In this document: in pieces, positions 5,898 through 5,991 of the stretch
Position numbering within the stretch: position 1 is the stretch's first letter
How the letters are laid out: every line of letters starts with the position of its first letter
NCBI GenBank assembly: GCA_003511885.1
Contig: DOIX01000019.1
Coordinates: 24,344 to 30,334 of the forward strand
Direction: 5' to 3'
DNA from: Cyanobacteria bacterium UBA11153
Lineage (GTDB): Bacteria > Cyanobacteriota > Cyanobacteriia > Cyanobacteriales > Coleofasciculaceae
Length of the DNA: 5,991 nt
Program-made: the position numbers and the translations under genes
The notes under the pieces: generated by a model
Told to the model about the DNA's origin: nothing
What the model saw: the letters and a program-made list of their open reading frames with translations, nothing else
The model's database searches: none

Positions 5898-5991
5898 CCC
5901 ATAGAGTTTTCCTCCCATAGAGTTTTCCTCCCATAGAGTTTTCCTCCCATACATTTTTTCACCCATAAAGTTTCCCACCCATACATTTTTT
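5898..5991. repeat. 16-bp tandem repeat array, cut by the window end
   Basis: Three identical units of CCCATAGAGTTTTCCT (5898-5913, 5914-5929, 5930-5945) are followed by variant units of the same 16-bp length at 5946-5961 (CCCATACATTTTTTCA), 5962-5977 (CCCATAAAGTTTCCCA) and 5978-5991 (incomplete). CCCATA is constant in all six. The array starts 31 bp after the methyltransferase stop and continues beyond the window. No protein-coding potential is evident on the plus strand, and no terminator hairpin is visible inside it. Confidence 0.95.

Noticed and set aside
5713..5934. Minus-strand 73-codon frame starting inside the 16-bp repeat array
   Set aside because: Its first residues are just translated repeat and the rest is antisense to the end of the well-supported methyltransferase; no ribosome-binding site or family resemblance.

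Overview
The window looks like chromosomal DNA from a cyanobacterium, probably a filamentous one. It has two copies of the HIP1 octamer GCGATCGC (2575-2582, 4780-4787) and heptameric G/C-rich short repeats between genes. It also has compound palindromic repeats, and a long protein with a two-partner-secretion (TPS) haemagglutinin-type domain plus a CHAT peptidase domain, a pairing I associate with cyanobacteria. The genus cannot be fixed from this sequence.

Layout. Positions 1-86 hold no gene I can support. Positions 87-5015 on the minus strand are one uninterrupted 1642-codon reading frame with four parts: (i) a complete-looking family 2 glycosyltransferase (residues 1 to about 258) behind an excellent Shine-Dalgarno sequence; (ii) three tandem copies of a 69-bp compound palindromic repeat read in its only open frame; (iii) a signal-peptide-like hydrophobic stretch ending in ALA-Q (about 324-352); (iv) a TPS/filamentous-haemagglutinin domain, beta-helix passenger, cadherin-like domain, (PTT)7 linker and C-terminal CHAT cysteine-protease domain with His1485 and Cys1528 intact. 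Positions 5016-5281 are a divergent intergenic region with heptamer repeats, including a minus-strand G-quadruplex motif. Positions 5282-5866 on the plus strand encode a 194-residue class I SAM-dependent methyltransferase. Positions 5867-5991 hold two heptamer units and then a 16-bp tandem repeat array that runs off the window.

How it may work. Glycosyltransferases and small methyltransferases of these types often sit together in cyanobacterial surface-glycan regions, so those two parts make sense as neighbours. The TPS-CHAT part would normally be a separate exported protein with its own signal peptide and a TpsB-type outer-membrane transporter; no transporter gene is in the window. The main point of interest is that a cytosolic enzyme and an exported putative protease are joined in frame through what looks like former intergenic repeat DNA, leaving the signal peptide buried about 325 residues from the only well-supported start. 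This may be a real fusion, two translation products from one frame, or an assembly collapse across repeats; the sequence alone cannot decide.
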